The notes beneath the pieces were generated by a model. The model did no database searches, was not told where the DNA came from, and saw nothing but the letters and a program-made list of their open reading frames with translations. The translations under genes and the position numbers were made by a program. Positions 6,878 through 14,104 of a DNA stretch of 18,864 nucleotides are shown here, piece after piece (position 1 is the first letter of the stretch; each line of letters opens with the position of its first letter). Source of the stretch: an uncultured Bacilli bacterium (GTDB lineage Bacteria > Bacillota_I > Bacilli_A > RF39 > UBA660); NCBI GenBank assembly GCA_944363685.1, contig CALVUV010000010.1:1-18864 (forward strand), read 5' to 3'.

Positions 6878-7168
6878 ATGGCTAAAAAAGGGCAAAAATT
6901 TAATAAATTTACAGATGAAGAAAGAACAGAAATTGTAGGTAAGTACTTATCAGGTAATTATGGTTATCATTCACTCGCTAACGAATATGGCATAAGCTGG
7001 AAAACAGTTGAATCAATGGTTAGAAAATATCGCAAAACTGGAACTACCTTTTCATCACCAAAAGGTCGCCCAAAAGAAAAAGATTTAACAAAAGAAGATT
7101 ATAAAGAAAGATATGAAATATTAAAAAAATACCAGGCCTTCCTCAAGGCACAACGAGAGAGAAAGTAA
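6878..7168 (+). CDS. IS3-family transposase OrfA
   Basis: The 96-aa DNA-binding subunit binds the IS ends and can act as a regulator. The N-terminal helix-turn-helix covers about residues 10-55 (FTDEERTEIVGKYLSGNY, LANEYGISWKTVESMVRKY), and a charged helical tail (about 75-96) probably oligomerises. The ribosome site AAGGAGG lies about ten bases before the ATG at 6878 but is inside a hairpin. The A7 slippery run at 7123-7129 lies near its end, so a fraction of ribosomes should continue into orfB. Confidence 0.88.
   Translation: MAKKGQKFNKFTDEERTEIVGKYLSGNYGYHSLANEYGISWKTVESMVRKYRKTGTTFSSPKGRPKEKDLTKEDYKERYEILKKYQAFLKAQRERK
7123..7149 (+). promoter_or_regulatory. Programmed -1 ribosomal frameshift site
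   Basis: A AAA AAA at 7123-7129 lies in the correct phase for tandem slippage in the orfA frame. Six bases later GCCTT (7136-7140) and AAGGC (7145-7149) form a 5-bp stem with a CCTC loop as a stimulator. After slippage the orfB frame is open from here to 8001, giving a fused OrfAB of about 374 aa, the active transposase in IS150 and relatives. Confidence 0.8.
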
Positions 7169-7209
7169 CTTTTATTAATCTATATAGAGATAATTATAAG
7201 TTATACAAT

Positions 7210-8001
7210 ATGTGTGCCGTATTAGAAATAAGTCCTAAAACTTATTATAAATATAGAAATAAGGAAGATCCTGATTATTATGATTATTTAATAATTAAAG
7301 AAATATTTGATGATTCTAAAGGCACATATGGATATCGTAGAATTGTGGAAGGCCTAAAAATCAAATATGATGTTGTAATGAATGGAAAGAAGGTTTTAAG
7401 AATAATGAAAAAATATAATTTAATGCCTAACTATATTAGGAAATCAAAGAAGAAAAATAAGAACGAAAGAATTGAAGATAATGTTAAACCAAATTTATTA
7501 AATAGGAATTTTACTACTGATGCACCTAACAAAGTTTGGGATACAGATGTAACTTACCTTATATTTAAAGGTTCTAGGGCATATTTATCAACAATAATTG
7601 ATTTATATGATAGAAAAGTAATCGCTTATAAAATATCTAAACGAAATGATAATAAACTTGTTATGGATACTTTAAATGAAGCAATATCAAAAAGAAAAGA
7701 TGTATCTGGATTAATCTTGCATAGCGATCAAGGATTCCAATATACATCTTATGAATACAAAGCAATTTGTGAATCTAATGGTATTACTATTTCTATGGCT
7801 AGAAAAGGTACTCCAATAGATGACTCACCAATTGAGAGCTGGCACTCTCTCCTTAAAAAGGAAACTTTGTATAACAATGATATCACATCTTTAGAAAATT
7901 ACATAGAATTAGTTGAAGAATGGATAGAATTTTATAATACAACTAGAATTAAAGGAAAGAAAGTTAATAAAAAGAAAGGATATAAGAAAAATGATAAATA
8001 A
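7210..8001 (+). CDS. IS3-family transposase OrfB (DDE integrase core)
   Basis: The catalytic part of the transposase. From the ATG at 7210 the product has 263 aa, but the frame is open upstream to the slippery site, so it is probably made mainly as OrfAB. An HTH_21-like segment (about 25-75, GTYGYRRIVEGL) precedes the rve core. The triad is Asp 113 (WDTDVTYL), Asp 173 (HSDQGFQYTS) and Glu 209 (SPIESWHSLLKKE), with spacing 60 and 35 as usual for IS3. The C-terminus is Lys-rich (RIKGKKVNKKKGYKKNDK) and lacks the common LGYxSPxxYR ending. It overlaps the next small ORF by eleven bases. Confidence 0.92.
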   Translation: MCAVLEISPKTYYKYRNKEDPDYYDYLIIKEIFDDSKGTYGYRRIVEGLKIKYDVVMNGKKVLRIMKKYNLMPNYIRKSKKKNKNERIEDNVKPNLLNRNFTTDAPNKVWDTDVTYLIFKGSRAYLSTIIDLYDRKVIAYKISKRNDNKLVMDTLNEAISKRKDVSGLILHSDQGFQYTSYEYKAICESNGITISMARKGTPIDDSPIESWHSLLKKETLYNNDITSLENYIELVEEWIEFYNTTRIKGKKVNKKKGYKKNDK

Positions 8002-8176
8002 AGATGAATTAATATATAAATTAGATGTAGTAATAGAGTATTTAAAAAATAATGGTGGATATGATTATAAATTATATAATCATATATGTCCAGATATGGG
8101 AGAACCTGATTCTAATATTGTTGAATATGCAGAAGATGTTCTATACATGATTAATTTATTAATTGATAACAAATAA
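7991..8176 (+). CDS. Small passenger ORF inside the IS
   Basis: The 61-aa acidic product starts MINKDELIYKLDVVIEYLKNN and ends EDVLYMINLLIDNK. The ATG overlaps the end of orfB, and AAAGGA lies nine bases upstream, so it would be translated as a coupled downstream gene. It sits inside the inverted repeats and before the IS terminator, so it moves with the element. IS3 elements usually carry only orfA and orfB. I see no known motif; a regulatory, toxin/antitoxin or neutral role cannot be told from the sequence. Confidence 0.5.
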   Translation: MINKDELIYKLDVVIEYLKNNGGYDYKLYNHICPDMGEPDSNIVEYAEDVLYMINLLIDNK

Positions 8177-8212
8177 AGACAAGCTTTATTTGAATAAATA
8201 TTATAATTACAT

Positions 8213-8265
8213 AATAAAAATCAAGGGTCTAGATGAACTCACTTCGTTCGCCCTTGATTTTTATT
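8213..8265 (+). terminator. IS-internal intrinsic terminator
   Basis: A perfect 15-bp stem pairs 8213-8227 with 8251-8265 (arms ...ATCAAGGG and CCCTTGAT...), and the 23-base loop can form an inner GAAC/GTTC pair. T-rich and A-rich flanks allow it to work on both strands. It ends the IS transcript and would also stop minus-strand transcription coming from the pilin-like gene. Confidence 0.75.
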
Positions 8266-8280
8266 GTTCTTTTTTTTCGA

Positions 8281-8305
8281 TGTCTACCAAATGGGGTTCA
8301 CATCA
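8281..8305 (-). repeat. Right inverted repeat of the IS
   Basis: Read on the minus strand it begins TGATGTGAACCCCAT and ends GTAGACA, matching the left repeat at 19 of 25 positions. The AAT duplication follows at 8306-8308. Confidence 0.85.
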
Positions 8306-8307
8306 AA

Positions 8308-8318
8308 TTCTTGTTCTT
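8308..8318 (-). terminator. 5' half of the IS-split terminator
   Basis: TTCTTGTTCTT pairs exactly with AAGAACAAGAA at 6781-6791. It lies 15 bases downstream of the stop codon of the pilin-like gene at 8334, the position expected of its terminator before the insertion. Confidence 0.6.
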
Positions 8319-8333
8319 ACAAATAATTATATT

Positions 8334-8927
8334 TTAATAAATTGCTACTAAATTACAAGACCCATCAGCAGTACCAGAAGCTCCACCTTTAAATAATTTT
8401 AATGGTTTTGGAGTACTTTCACTAACACTAGCAGGTAAAGTTTGATAACTATCAGCTGGAGATGGTGCAGATTTAACTTTCTCTTGAATTACATTTTTTC
8501 TATCTACATCAGCTTCTCTCATTAAACCAAAGCCATTTCCCTTACTATCTACCATTTGTACATAATACTCATATTTATCACTTTCATCTGTCGCACCAGC
8601 AACATTTCGTATTACAACATAACTATCATTAGCCGAAAAAGCATTACCAAATGGACTATCAGTAGAACCACTTTCTAGCTCAATACCTGAAGTTTTAACT
8701 GCAATACAGTTCCCTCTAGCAATTTGAGTATCATACTCATTATTTACGAAACTAAGTCTTGCAGCATTAGCATATTGTTGTGCAGTTGTAATAAAAGTAT
8801 CCTTTCTTGCCTTAACAATATAACCACTCATCGCTGTAATAGCAAGTGTCATTAATATTGCTAAGATAATAATTACTGCTAATAATTCAATTAATGTAAA
8901 ACCTTTGCTGTTTTTTAATCTTTTCAT
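8334..8927 (-). CDS. Type IV pilin-like protein (prepilin N-terminus), copy 1
   Basis: A 197-aa surface or pseudopilin protein. It has a short basic leader (MKRLKNSKG), then FTLIELLAVIIILAIL: the G/F prepilin peptidase site, Glu at +5 and a hydrophobic stalk helix. The extracellular domain resembles the neighbouring pilin (GNCIAVK, ANDSYVVIRN, YEYYVQMVD) and has a Pro/Ser-rich C-terminal extension ending DGSCNLVAIY. The start at 8927 gives a normal leader with GGAGG eleven bases upstream; an ATG six codons earlier is weaker. It has its own strong promoter. No prepilin peptidase, ATPase or platform protein is present in the window, so its machinery must be elsewhere. Confidence 0.85.
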   Translation of the reverse strand: MKRLKNSKGFTLIELLAVIIILAILMTLAITAMSGYIVKARKDTFITTAQQYANAARLSFVNNEYDTQIARGNCIAVKTSGIELESGSTDSPFGNAFSANDSYVVIRNVAGATDESDKYEYYVQMVDSKGNGFGLMREADVDRKNVIQEKVKSAPSPADSYQTLPASVSESTPKPLKLFKGGASGTADGSCNLVAIY

Positions 8928-8958
8928 ATTTCTATTAACCTCCATATCTTTCTATTTA

Positions 8959-8987
8959 ATCATATCAATTTTATTTTTTTATGTCAA
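8959..8987 (-). promoter_or_regulatory. Strong sigma-A promoter of pilin-like gene 1
   Basis: On the minus strand this is TTGACA (8982-8987), a 17-base spacer and TATGAT (8959-8964), with TG one base before the -10. Near-consensus strength suggests high expression of the pilin-like gene independently of its upstream paralogue. Confidence 0.7.
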
Positions 8988-9000
8988 TAATTCTTTATAA

Positions 9001-9528
9001 TTATGCATTACTAACAATACCACTTATTGTAAAATTATTACCATCTAACTGTAAAGTAGAGCCTACTGAAATATTATTTGTTGTAAATTCACTATCTCTA
9101 ACTACATACTTTCTAGCATCTTCATCATTTAAATTATCTCTACTAGTTAAATTTACTCCTCTTTTACCACTATCATAGTTTTCTATTAGTGTTACATAAT
9201 ATAAATAACTACTTCCACTTCTTGCAACTACAACAAAAGAATTATTATAATCATATGTTCCACCCTCAGGAGCATCTTCTAAAGAAGAAGTATCTAAAGC
9301 ATTTAATTTAACAACAATACAATTACCATTAGTAGGTACTTCAATATCTGTATTACTACGAATCTCATACTCTGTTAAAGTTACCATTCTCTTAGCATCT
9401 TCAATATAAGTATCCTGCTTATTCTTATCAATAGTACTCATAACATTAGGCACTGCCACTAACATTAATAAAGCAAGTATTAAAATAGTAGCAAGTAACT
9501 CTATTAATGTAAAACCGTTCTTTCTCAA
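9001..9528 (-). CDS. Type IV pilin-like protein (prepilin N-terminus), copy 2
   Basis: A 175-aa pilin or pseudopilin with a five-residue leader (MRKNG) before FTLIELLATILILALLML, which shows the prepilin cleavage site, Glu +5 and the stalk helix. The globular part shares a pattern with copy 1 (NGNCIVVKLNAL, YNNSFVVVAR, YLYYVTLIE), so the two are tandem duplicates. It starts at a TTG (9528) with AGGTGA five bases upstream; no ATG is available near. A TGTTATACT extended -10 lies just before it. Confidence 0.83.
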   Translation of the reverse strand: MRKNGFTLIELLATILILALLMLVAVPNVMSTIDKNKQDTYIEDAKRMVTLTEYEIRSNTDIEVPTNGNCIVVKLNALDTSSLEDAPEGGTYDYNNSFVVVARSGSSYLYYVTLIENYDSGKRGVNLTSRDNLNDEDARKYVVRDSEFTTNNISVGSTLQLDGNNFTISGIVSNA

Positions 9529-9549
9529 TATATCACCTACCTTAAATAA

Positions 9550-9558
9550 AGTATAACA
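9550..9558 (-). promoter_or_regulatory. Extended -10 promoter element before pilin-like gene 2
   Basis: TGTTATACT on the minus strand matches TGnTATAAT at all but one position. No good -35 is seen 17 bases upstream, so this is a weak call. Confidence 0.3.
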
Positions 9559-9565
9559 TAAATAT

Positions 9566-10750
9566 TTAATTTTTTATTATATTTTTTAAATTTTCTTTCT
9601 CTAAAAAAGCATTTAAAGACAAATTATTACTAAATAATGAATCATATCTAAAAATAGAAAAACCACTATAGTTAGTTAATTCTCGACTTAACATTACTTC
9701 TCTTGCAATAATATTATTATAATCAATCCATTCATTAACCCCTTCTTTAGCAAACTCATCTATATTACCAGTCTTATAAAAAGCAAGTGCAGGGATTAAA
9801 TCTATCCCATTAGTAATTAAATTATTCCACGATTTAACTGTATCTTCAAAAGGTTTAACACTATTTAAAAATCCATAATATACTTGTGGCATTATATAAT
9901 CAAGATAGCCCTTCTCACTACAAAAAAGTCTTGTATCTACATAATTACTATTATAATTATTATCAATATTACCATCAGGAGATATTCCAAAAAGAATAGA
10001 TTTATCATAATCTTTAATTAAATCATAACTCTTCTTTATTAAAGAAGTAATTACATTTAATCTAAATTCTTGTAAAGTTAAACTACTATCTAAATCTTTC
10101 GCTATATTATACTCTATATAATCAATATCACTACTCTTAGGATAAAAATAATCATCAAAATGTATTCCATCAACATCATAATTCTTAATAATTTCTTCTA
10201 TTCCATCAAGTATTAAATCAAGCACTTCACTACTAGCAGGATTATAATATATCCCTACATTATCTATGACTTTTATAGAATCAGTATTTAATAATTTATA
10301 AGCAGGATTATCTTTACTTATAACATTAATATCAGTATCATTACTAATTCTATAAGGATTAATCCAAGCATGTAACTCTATATTATTTTTATGAGCTATT
10401 TTTATAAAGTAATCTAATACATCAAAAGAAAGATTATCTCCTTCCATATTTACAACACTTCTACTACTAGGAAATATAGTTGAAGGATATATAGCATCAC
10501 TAAAACTCCTAACTTGTAATATAATCATATTAAAACCAAAATTATTAACATTTTTTATCATATCATCAATTGTCTTTTTAGCATCACTAACATCTTTACC
10601 TCTAATATAATTACCAAGTTCTATATAAGAAATAAATACAGCTTTTCTCTCAGTCACCTCACTTTTTTCTTCTTCACTCTTACTTGGTATAAAAATATAA
10701 ACTAAAAATAATAAAAAAATGATAAGTAGTAAAAATAATTCTTTTCTCAT
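9566..10750 (-). CDS. GHL10/YngK-like glycoside-hydrolase-fold protein (DUF187)
   Basis: A 394-aa exported or membrane-anchored protein of the DUF187 (glycosyl hydrolase-like 10) family, related to B. subtilis YngK, with a TIM-barrel fold and a presumed role on cell-wall or surface glycans. Residues 4-21 are a strong hydrophobic signal or anchor followed by a charged linker. Family motifs seen are ILQVRSFSDAIYPS (77-90), LHAWINPYR (126-134) and DGIHFDDYFYP (194-204, with likely catalytic acidic residues), then FGISPDG and YIMPQVYYG. Its ATG follows AAGGG. Substrate is not known from the sequence. Confidence 0.82.
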   Translation of the reverse strand: MRKELFLLLIIFLLFLVYIFIPSKSEEEKSEVTERKAVFISYIELGNYIRGKDVSDAKKTIDDMIKNVNNFGFNMIILQVRSFSDAIYPSTIFPSSRSVVNMEGDNLSFDVLDYFIKIAHKNNIELHAWINPYRISNDTDINVISKDNPAYKLLNTDSIKVIDNVGIYYNPASSEVLDLILDGIEEIIKNYDVDGIHFDDYFYPKSSDIDYIEYNIAKDLDSSLTLQEFRLNVITSLIKKSYDLIKDYDKSILFGISPDGNIDNNYNSNYVDTRLFCSEKGYLDYIMPQVYYGFLNSVKPFEDTVKSWNNLITNGIDLIPALAFYKTGNIDEFAKEGVNEWIDYNNIIAREVMLSRELTNYSGFSIFRYDSLFSNNLSLNAFLEKENLKNIIKN

Positions 10751-10759
10751 ACCCTTATC

Positions 10760-10789
10760 ATATTATTTTTAATTTAATAATTTTGTCTA
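10760..10789 (-). promoter_or_regulatory. Possible sigma-A promoter of the GHL10 gene
   Basis: TAGACA (10784-10789), 18 bases, then TAATAT (10760-10765) on the minus strand, in the short gap after yetF. Moderate match only. Confidence 0.3.
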
Positions 10790-10790
10790 A

Positions 10791-11438
10791 TTAAGAGATA
10801 CAATCACTATTTTTTATAATAAATAACTGATTATCTTTATAAAATGCATAAAACACATCATCAAGTTTTACCTTCTTAGCTTCTAATAACTCATTAAGCC
10901 ATTTCTCTTTTTTATTTAACCTTTTTAAAGTCATCTCTTGAATCTTACCATCGAGAATTATTGGTAAAGGATAAGGTCCACTATTTTTAGCATCTTTAGT
11001 AAAAACAGATAATTTACCACTAGTTTCAAGTATTGCATATTCTACTTCTTCTATACTTTTAACATTTCTAGCCCTTAACTGTGTAAGTAAATCTTCTAAA
11101 TTATATCTTTGTTTTATCATTTCTTTAAAATTAACTTTACCATTATCTATAATCATAGAAGCTTCTCCATCTAACATATTTCTAAGTTTATCACTTTTTA
11201 ATGAGACTTTAGCAAGTACTATTTGTAATATTACTAAAAGAGTAATAGGTAAAAGCATTAAAAAGATACTAGTATTATATTTTTCAATACTAATCGCTGC
11301 AAGTTCTGCTATTAATATTGAAACTATTAAATCGATTATACCAAGTTCTCCTACTTCTCTTTTACCCATAAAGCGATAAAAGAGAACTATTGCAAAATAA
11401 AAGAAAAGAGTTTTTAAAAGTATTAATAAGTAATCCAT
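10791..11438 (-). CDS. DUF421 membrane protein, YetF/YrbG family
   Basis: A 215-aa membrane protein. Three hydrophobic helices cover about residues 1-75, with the family signature FMGKREVGELGIIDLIVSIL between helices 1 and 2. A cytoplasmic alpha/beta domain follows (about 80-215), including GEASMIIDNGKV and LLTQLRARNVKSIEEVEYAI. DUF421 proteins of Bacillus include YetF, YkjA and YrbG, and fused relatives influence spore resistance; the function here is unknown. The start at 11438 is chosen because AGGTGA lies just upstream, although an ATG seven codons earlier also exists. It lies downstream of tmk in the same direction, probably in the same transcript. Confidence 0.8.
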   Translation of the reverse strand: MDYLLILLKTLFFYFAIVLFYRFMGKREVGELGIIDLIVSILIAELAAISIEKYNTSIFLMLLPITLLVILQIVLAKVSLKSDKLRNMLDGEASMIIDNGKVNFKEMIKQRYNLEDLLTQLRARNVKSIEEVEYAILETSGKLSVFTKDAKNSGPYPLPIILDGKIQEMTLKRLNKKEKWLNELLEAKKVKLDDVFYAFYKDNQLFIIKNSDCIS

Positions 11439-11471
11439 ATTATCACCTACTAATAACATCTCCTAAAAACT

Positions 11472-12116
11472 CTAAATTATACCTTTATTCTTTAGTAATT
11501 CTATTATTTCTTTATGTATTTCATCTATAGTCTTCTCTTTATTATCCAAAACACAATCTATAACATCCCAATTATAAAGTCCTGCAAGTTCTAAATAAGC
11601 TTGTAATACTCTTTCTTCTTTAGACTTTTCCAGACTTAAATCGAATGATATTTGTTTATTATATTTATAGGGCATATTAAGTAATATGGTATAGTCTGGT
11701 TTAGGTAATTTTAAAAGCCAATATTCTAATTTATCAATCCATTGATACATATAAAATCTATCTTCAGAGTCTTCATATTTACTACCCTGATTAGCCATAT
11801 TAGAACTAGTATAACGATTGATTACTACGATATAGTCATCTGAAAGATATTTATTTATTTTATTAATATTGTACTTACGATCTGCAGCAGTATATAGGCA
11901 TACAAGTTCGGGATCAAGATTTTCATATCCCTCTTGAAAATAATTATTGTTACTTAAAAAATATTCTTTAAAGATTTTTCCCGTAGGAGTATCATACATA
12001 GGAAAAGAAAACTCTATAGATTTAATTCCCATTTTATTTAAAGATTCTACTAATAACTTACTTTGTGTTTCTTTTCCACTACCTTCTATTCCTTCAATAA
12101 CAATAATTTTACCCAT
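11472..12116 (-). CDS. tmk: Thymidylate kinase
   Basis: Phosphorylates dTMP to dTDP in dTTP synthesis, in the cytosol. The 214-aa product has the P-loop EGIEGSGKETQ (8-18), where Glu replaces the usual Ser/Thr after Lys. The nucleotide-binding NRYTSSNMANQGSK (100-113) corresponds to DRY...SN..QG.K with Asp changed to Asn, and a LID-like segment (about 160-170) follows. The ATG at 12116 is preceded by AGGAGA and lies ten bases after the HD gene stop, so it belongs to the hemW-HD-tmk-yetF unit. The P-loop change is seen in some Firmicutes Tmk proteins as I recall, so activity is likely. Confidence 0.85.
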   Translation of the reverse strand: MGKIIVIEGIEGSGKETQSKLLVESLNKMGIKSIEFSFPMYDTPTGKIFKEYFLSNNNYFQEGYENLDPELVCLYTAADRKYNINKINKYLSDDYIVVINRYTSSNMANQGSKYEDSEDRFYMYQWIDKLEYWLLKLPKPDYTILLNMPYKYNKQISFDLSLEKSKEERVLQAYLELAGLYNWDVIDCVLDNKEKTIDEIHKEIIELLKNKGII

Positions 12117-12126
12117 ATTAATTCTC

Positions 12127-12708
12127 CTATATTTCTATATTATTATGCTCATTAAATGGAACTAACAAGCATTTACGACTAGCCAAAAAATCACACATAT
12201 GGACAAAGTTTTGATATTTAGTATGAGGTTTTTCTAACACTTCGTTACCATTATAATCAACTGTATAATCACCCATATGAGTCTTAATAGCATCACTTAT
12301 AAAAGTTGCATCCTCTAAACTAAGTCCTACTTTTTCATAATTATCAAGAATAACTTTACTAGCAATTAAAGGATGATCGAAACGAGTATATCTCTCTTCT
12401 ACAAGTCCTTTTTTAAATCCATCGTGTAAAAGTAAAGCCATAAGCATTAAATCTTTTTCACGAGAAGTATACTTTTTACCAATAGATAAATCACTTAATA
12501 ATTCATATCCAATTCTAACAGCAGCTTTTGTATGACGTAAAAGTCCACCATCACCTTGTGCATAACTAGGATGATATTTACCTGTTGATGTAGCAGGTTC
12601 CCTAAAGAAATAATCTGGTAATAATTCTATTAATTCACCAAGACTTTTCCTTAAATTTTCATCTTTTATATAATTAATTTCATCATAAAATATTTCTTTT
12701 TTATTCAT
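12127..12708 (-). CDS. HD-domain phosphohydrolase-like protein
   Basis: A 193-aa cytoplasmic protein with a metal-binding HD fold. The metal ligand pattern is His 59 (GLLRHTKAAV), His 95-Asp 96 (LLLHDG), His 112 (FDHPLIAS), His 144 (IKTHMGD) and Asp 173 (VHMCDFLASRK), as in HD hydrolases acting on nucleotides or phosphate esters. No fused domain is seen. Its substrate cannot be read from the sequence. The ATG follows GAGGT by five bases, and the gene lies 12 bases after hemW and 10 before tmk, consistent with a nucleotide-metabolism role. Confidence 0.75.
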   Translation of the reverse strand: MNKKEIFYDEINYIKDENLRKSLGELIELLPDYFFREPATSTGKYHPSYAQGDGGLLRHTKAAVRIGYELLSDLSIGKKYTSREKDLMLMALLLHDGFKKGLVEERYTRFDHPLIASKVILDNYEKVGLSLEDATFISDAIKTHMGDYTVDYNGNEVLEKPHTKYQNFVHMCDFLASRKCLLVPFNEHNNIEI

Positions 12709-12720
12709 AATTACCTCGCT

Positions 12721-13851
12721 CTAACTTATTATATCAAAAGAAACATTTGTTTGTAAAGTGTCTAAAAATCTTAAAGTAACTTCATCTAAAACATAAAAAT
12801 ATTCTTCTCTTACTCTTAAATATTTTAAATCTTCTTCTAATACTTTCTCTTCAACAAGACTTTTATAATTAAATACTCTATCTATACTTACATTATATTT
12901 ATCTTTAAACTCTATCTTATCTATACCCATACTAGTTCTAAATCCTAACATAATTTCATAAAACATTTTATCTTTTAAAGTAACTATTTCTTTATCTATA
13001 ATAGTTTTACCATCTATATAATTAGTAATACTTCTAGTATTAGTATATCTAATATTATCTATATATCCACTAGCTCCTACACCAAATCCATAATATTCTA
13101 AATTTCTCCAATACTTTAAATTATGTTTAGACATAAAACCATCATAAGAAAAATTAGATATCTCATAATGAATATAATTATTATTCTTTAAAGTCTTAGA
13201 AATTAAATCATACATATTTCTATCTATTACTTTATCTATATTCTTAATCCCTTTTATCTTTAATTTAGTATTATCCTCTATAATTAAAGAATATGTAGAT
13301 ATATGAGGAACATCTAATGATAATAGAAACTCTAAATCATTATTTAAATCTTCTAAAGTTTCTCCTTTAATAGCATATATCAAATCCACATTTATATTAG
13401 TAATACCAACGCTTTTTAAATTATTAATACAATTAATAACAGTATCTTTACTAGTTCTCCTCTCAAGTACATCTTGTAATTTTTTATTAATTGTTTCAAC
13501 TCCAAGACTAACTCTATTAACACCAAAATCTTTTAATAATTTAATTTTATCTAAAGAAAGACTATCAGCATTAGATTCAAAAGTAATTTCACAATCTTTA
13601 CTTAAATTAAATATTTTTAAAGTCTTTAATAACTTTTCTAATTCTTCTAAATCAAGACTGCTAGGAGTGCCACCACCAATATATAATGATGTTATCACTT
13701 CACCCTTATAATTATTTATTATTTCTTGGTCTAAAGCATCTAAATACCTATTAACATACTCTTTATTATAAAAGATTTTACAAAAATCACAGTATGCACA
13801 AATATAATTACAAAAAGGAATATGTATATACACTGCATCAACTTTATGCAT
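12721..13851 (-). CDS. hemW: Radical SAM haem chaperone HemW
   Basis: HemW binds haem and a [4Fe-4S] cluster and inserts haem into target proteins; it was formerly annotated as oxygen-independent coproporphyrinogen oxidase. From the start used here the product has 376 aa, the usual length. The radical SAM motif is PFCNYICAYCDF (CxxxCxxC at about 14, 18, 21), with GGGTPSSL and the SAM-binding ITFESNAD and VNRVSLGVE. The downstream HemN C-terminal domain is present. An earlier ATG at 13896 falls within the upstream terminator hairpin and is rejected in favour of the ATG at 13851, although its ribosome site (AAGTGG) is weak. It is the first gene of a unit with the HD gene, tmk and yetF. Confidence 0.9.
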   Translation of the reverse strand: MHKVDAVYIHIPFCNYICAYCDFCKIFYNKEYVNRYLDALDQEIINNYKGEVITSLYIGGGTPSSLDLEELEKLLKTLKIFNLSKDCEITFESNADSLSLDKIKLLKDFGVNRVSLGVETINKKLQDVLERRTSKDTVINCINNLKSVGITNINVDLIYAIKGETLEDLNNDLEFLLSLDVPHISTYSLIIEDNTKLKIKGIKNIDKVIDRNMYDLISKTLKNNNYIHYEISNFSYDGFMSKHNLKYWRNLEYYGFGVGASGYIDNIRYTNTRSITNYIDGKTIIDKEIVTLKDKMFYEIMLGFRTSMGIDKIEFKDKYNVSIDRVFNYKSLVEEKVLEEDLKYLRVREEYFYVLDEVTLRFLDTLQTNVSFDIIS

Positions 13852-13880
13852 ATAACTACCACTTACTTTCCATATAGATG

Positions 13881-13902
13881 AAAAAACTAGAAACATTTCT
13901 AG
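13881..13902 (-). terminator. Intrinsic terminator upstream of hemW
   Basis: On the minus strand CTAGAA and TTCTAG flank an ATGT loop (13887-13902), followed by six T (13881-13886). It lies just after the stop of the Nudix-like remnant, so it ends the gpr-spoIIP side of the cluster. hemW begins only 30 bases later, so partial read-through is probably needed. Confidence 0.6.
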
Positions 13903-13915
13903 CTTTCTAACTTTT

Positions 13916-14104
13916 CTAACTTTTATTTTTTACTTTTACTTTATATCTTTCAATTAAATCAGGATCATTTTGATTCTCTGGTAAATTATCTAAAGAGAAA
14001 AATTTCATATTTTTAGATTCATTATCCCATTTTAAATTCTTAACTAAAAATAAAACTAAATTATTATCACTCCTACTGATATAATAACATAAAACTAAAA
14101 TTAA
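13916..14104 (-). pseudogene. Remnant resembling the C-terminus of a Nudix hydrolase
   Basis: This stretch is open on the minus strand for 62 codons, in the same frame as and directly after the stop of the gene at 14105. It reads as a protein end: DNNLVLFLVKNLKWDNESKN, then MKFFSLDNLPENQNDPDLIE, then RYKVKVKNKS. The W.....E....FF.LD.LPE pattern is typical of the last strands and helix of small Nudix hydrolases. The catalytic Nudix box and N-terminal half are missing, and there is no convincing start with a ribosome site. I take it as a decayed gene, at the place where lepA lies in Bacillus. Confidence 0.5.

Larger units (their letters stand above)
6794..8305 (+). mobile_element. Complete IS3-family (IS150-like) insertion sequence
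   Basis: The element is about 1512 bp, begins TG and ends CA, and is bounded by 25-bp imperfect inverted repeats (19 of 25 matching). A 3-bp AAT direct repeat (6791-6793 and 8306-8308) flanks it, as expected for target duplication. Inside are orfA, orfB with a D-D-E catalytic triad, an A7 -1 frameshift site, an extra 61-aa ORF and a terminal 15-bp-stem terminator. All parts look intact, so it may be active. The IR core ACCCCAT...GTAGACA is similar to IS150-group ends as I remember them. It inserted at the centre of a terminator between a pilin-like gene and lon. Confidence 0.9.

Noticed and set aside
8163..8351. 62-aa plus-strand ORF across the right end of the IS
   Set aside because: It runs through the terminator stem, the inverted repeat and the target duplication, and has no ribosome site.
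8981..9178. 65-aa plus-strand ORF opposite pilin-like gene 2
   Set aside because: Lies antisense to a well-supported gene and begins inside the pilin promoter; no ribosome site.
11947..12165. 72-aa plus-strand ORF opposite tmk
   Set aside because: Antisense to tmk, with no ribosome site and a composition explained by the reverse reading.
13894..13896. Upstream ATG for hemW giving 391 aa
   Set aside because: It lies in the terminator loop, and the extra residues are not family-like.
13907..13924. Tandem 9-base repeat (AAAAGTTAG twice) before hemW
   Set aside because: Low-complexity, AT-rich and short; probably local slippage around a stop codon.
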